From positions 1 through 7,554 of the forward strand of contig JAGLLQ010000037.1 in assembly GCA_023140455.1 (NCBI GenBank): a stretch of 7,554 bases of DNA, in the 5' to 3' direction. Below the pieces are notes generated by a model, which was not told the origin of the DNA, made no database searches, and worked only from the letters and a program-made list of their open reading frames with translations. The position numbers were made by a program, and so were the translations under genes. This DNA is from Desulfobacteraceae bacterium. Its GTDB lineage: Bacteria > Desulfobacterota > Desulfobacteria > Desulfobacterales > Desulfobacteraceae. Shown piece by piece: positions 6,028 through 7,554 of this stretch. Positions within the stretch are counted from its first letter, which is position 1, and each line of letters begins with the position of its first letter.

Positions 6028-6061
6028 ATTGCTTGACACGAGCAATAGAAAATGTCATATA
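6028..6061 (+). promoter_or_regulatory. candidate promoter and dyad operator of the MATE gene
   Basis: A perfect TTGACA (6033-6038) is followed after 17 bases by the weak -10 CATATA (6056-6061), or after 19 bases by TATATC. The -35 lies inside the dyad ATTGCT (6028-6033) / AGCAAT (6041-6046), where a repressor could compete with polymerase. The rest of the 5933-6087 gap is A+T-rich and shows no convincing gene. Confidence 0.4.
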
Positions 6062-6087
6062 TCAGAGCGTATTTAAAATAAAAGGCG

Positions 6088-7446
6088 ATGAATCCCCATA
6101 TGAAACAAAAATCAAAGGCAAAACTTGTTGAAGGTGATATTGGTAAAATTCTTTACAAAATGACATTACCTATGCTTATGGGCATATTGGGAATGATTGT
6201 TTTTAATCTTGTTGATACTTATTTTATTGGCATTCTGGGTGTTGATGAACTTGCTGCCATCAGTTTTACATTCCCTGTTATCATGATTGTCATGAGTATA
6301 TCCATGGGACTCGGAGTCGGTACCTCTTCTGTTATTTCACGGGAAATAGGAACCGGTAATATGGATCAAGTCAAACGTTACACAACAGATGCCTTGATAC
6401 TATCCTTTGTGATTGTCATTTTATTGGTTATCCTAGGGCTTTTCACACTAAACCCGCTTTTTAAATTATTAGGTGCCGAAAAAGAGCTGATCCCCTTAAT
6501 CAGGGACTATATGATAATCTGGTATGCAGGTGTTCCACTTGTTGTTATTCCAATGGTCGGCAACAATGCCATCAGGGCAACAGGAGATACAAAATCTCCC
6601 GGGATCATTATGATGGTTGCCGTGGTTGTTAATTTGATCATGGATCCCTTATTAATATTCGGTATAGGTCCTTTCCCCCGGCTTGAACTTCAAGGTGCTG
6701 CCATAGCCACCCTTATTGCCAGAAGCTGTGTTATGATTTTTGCGCTATACGTGCTGTACAAAAGGGAGAAAATGATTTCTCTGCAATTGCCCACCCTGAA
6801 AAATTTATTTCATTCATGGAAAAAAATTCTCTATGTAGCAATTCCTACATCTCTGACAAACCTGATTGCACCTGTCACCATCGCAATAATCACCATGCTG
6901 GTGGCAAATTATGGAAAAAATGCAGTTGCTGCTTTTGGCATAGCCTCAAGGCTTGAAATGTTTTCATTAGCAATTGTAATGGCGCTTTCAGCTGTTATTG
7001 CACCATTCACCGGTCAAAACTATGGGGCAAAAAAATATAACCGGATTACTAAAGGGGTTCAAATCAGCACCAATTTTTCGATTATATATGGTCTTGTTGC
7101 CATGTTGTTCTTCATTCTTTTCTCAGAAAAGATAACCTCTGTTTTTACGGACAATCAGGAGGTTATTCAACACGCACAATTTTTTCTCATCATCCTTTCT
7201 ATAAGCTTTGGTGCCAGCGGTATTATTAAAGTAACAACTTCGGTTTTCAATGCTATTAACAAACCTTTATTTTCAACCATTCTTATTCTATTGCAGATGG
7301 TGATACTGCTTATACCGATGGCATTGTCAGGTTCAAAATTATATGGGCTGAAAGGAATTTTCATCGGATGTACCCTCGCCCATATCATATCAGGTTTTTT
7401 AGCATATTTTTTTATCCGCTGGGTGTGTGTTAAAATACAAAATTAA
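6088..7446 (+). CDS. MATE-family multidrug/cation antiporter
   Basis: This inner-membrane exporter has 452 residues, the normal size for a 12-helix MATE protein. MATE transporters expel drugs, dyes or metabolites in exchange for Na+ or H+; the substrate cannot be read from the sequence. The first half shows TLPMLMGILG and FNLVDTYFIG (acidic D43 in the first helix), then GVGTSSVISREIGTGN (S84-R85) and NNAIRATGDTKSP. The two halves are related: GQNYGAKKY (from G309) in the second half mirrors the SREIGTGN loop of the first. The frame is intact to TAA 7444-7446. ATG 6088 has AAAGG only 2 bases upstream. ATG 6100 (M5, MKQKSKAK) has the same sequence about 14 bases upstream, so either may be used. 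No regulator gene adjoins it, and no clear terminator follows. Confidence 0.93.
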   Translation: MNPHMKQKSKAKLVEGDIGKILYKMTLPMLMGILGMIVFNLVDTYFIGILGVDELAAISFTFPVIMIVMSISMGLGVGTSSVISREIGTGNMDQVKRYTTDALILSFVIVILLVILGLFTLNPLFKLLGAEKELIPLIRDYMIIWYAGVPLVVIPMVGNNAIRATGDTKSPGIIMMVAVVVNLIMDPLLIFGIGPFPRLELQGAAIATLIARSCVMIFALYVLYKREKMISLQLPTLKNLFHSWKKILYVAIPTSLTNLIAPVTIAIITMLVANYGKNAVAAFGIASRLEMFSLAIVMALSAVIAPFTGQNYGAKKYNRITKGVQISTNFSIIYGLVAMLFFILFSEKITSVFTDNQEVIQHAQFFLIILSISFGASGIIKVTTSVFNAINKPLFSTILILLQMVILLIPMALSGSKLYGLKGIFIGCTLAHIISGFLAYFFIRWVCVKIQN

Positions 7447-7468
7447 TTCTGCAAATCACTTTAATCGG

Positions 7469-7496
7469 TTGACAGTTTTCATATAATATTTATTCT
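7469..7496 (+). promoter_or_regulatory. promoter of the gene beyond the right edge
   Basis: A perfect TTGACA (7469-7474) is followed after 16 bases by TATTCT (7491-7496, 4 of 6 matches). Transcription would begin near 7503, inside the dyad described next. It lies after the MATE stop and serves a gene whose ribosome-binding site ends the window. Confidence 0.5.
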
Positions 7497-7501
7497 ATTA
7501 T

Positions 7502-7518
7502 ATACCCTACCGGGGTAT
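7502..7518. promoter_or_regulatory. CsoR/RcnR/CstR-like operator
   Basis: ATACCC (7502-7507), TACCG (7508-7512) and GGGTAT (7513-7518) form a G/C-centred dyad flanked by A+T-rich DNA, followed by GGTAT. The pattern TACCC-N5-GGGTA with a following GGTA resembles operators of the CsoR family of copper, nickel/cobalt or persulfide repressors. The dyad covers the expected transcription start, as expected for repression. It is not followed by a T-run, so a terminator is unlikely. The family assignment is by recall of the motif. Confidence 0.5.
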
Positions 7519-7545
7519 GGTATTAATTATTTTATTAAACAGATC

Positions 7546-7553
7546 AAAAGGAG
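7546..7553 (+). promoter_or_regulatory. Shine-Dalgarno of a gene starting beyond the window
   Basis: AAAAGGAG at the last bases is a near-ideal ribosome-binding site, about 45 bases after the predicted transcription start. The start codon should lie within about 10 bases past the right edge. The gene product cannot be seen. Confidence 0.6.
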
Positions 7554-7554
7554 C

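Noticed and set aside
5894..6076. Plus-strand 60-codon frame starting MSILFLPMGYFCH
   Set aside because: Its MGYFCH part is only the right arm of the inverted repeat read on the other strand. The remainder has no motif, odd composition and no ribosome-binding site, so I do not call it a gene.
7167..7388. Minus-strand 73-codon open frame
   Set aside because: It is antisense to the intact C-terminal half of the MATE gene and has no supporting features.

Overview
The window is A+T-rich chromosomal DNA with compact bacterial gene organisation and sigma70-type promoters. The protein types fit a Gram-negative, anaerobic, signalling-rich bacterium. They include a periplasmic 7TM-DISM diguanylate cyclase, a long serine acetyltransferase with a Cys cluster, a regulator with paired Cys-Trp motifs, a soluble P-type-ATPase-like HAD protein and an AAA_14/DUF4143 ATPase. 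The mixture resembles sulfate reducers of the Desulfobacterota (Desulfobacter/Desulfobacula-like). That is an inference from protein style, not from a marker gene.

Layout. Positions 1-1474 (minus) hold the N-terminal part of a membrane diguanylate cyclase cut by the left edge, with a good promoter at 1566-1594. Positions 1719-4045 (minus) hold a three-gene unit. It reads in transcription order: an HTH regulator with a seven-Cys C-terminal domain, serine O-acetyltransferase (cysE) and cysteine synthase (cysK). The intergenic gaps are 16 and 13 bp. A TTGACA promoter at 4083-4111 drives the unit and carries a perfect CCAC-N3-GTGG dyad between its -35 and -10. CysE makes O-acetylserine and CysK adds sulfide to it, so the unit is a cysteine biosynthesis operon that probably carries its own regulator.

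Positions 4203-4673 (plus) hold a small HAD protein divergent from the cys operon. It is convergent with an AAA_14/DUF4143 ATPase at 4691-5866 (minus). The ATPase start abuts a perfect 25-bp inverted repeat (5867-5891 and 5908-5932). The loop of that repeat contains the ATPase -35 box and one arm contains its -10, which predicts a leaderless or nearly leaderless transcript. Positions 6088-7446 (plus) hold a complete MATE-family exporter whose -35 box lies in another dyad. After it comes a promoter overlapped by a CsoR/RcnR/CstR-like operator (7502-7518). A Shine-Dalgarno sequence at the very end serves a gene that starts just outside the window.

The most promising items are the HTH/two-CW regulator fused into the cysEK operon with its candidate operator, the long inverted repeat at the ATPase start, and the CsoR-like operator at the right edge. 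No RNA genes, CRISPR arrays, insertion sequences or origins were seen.
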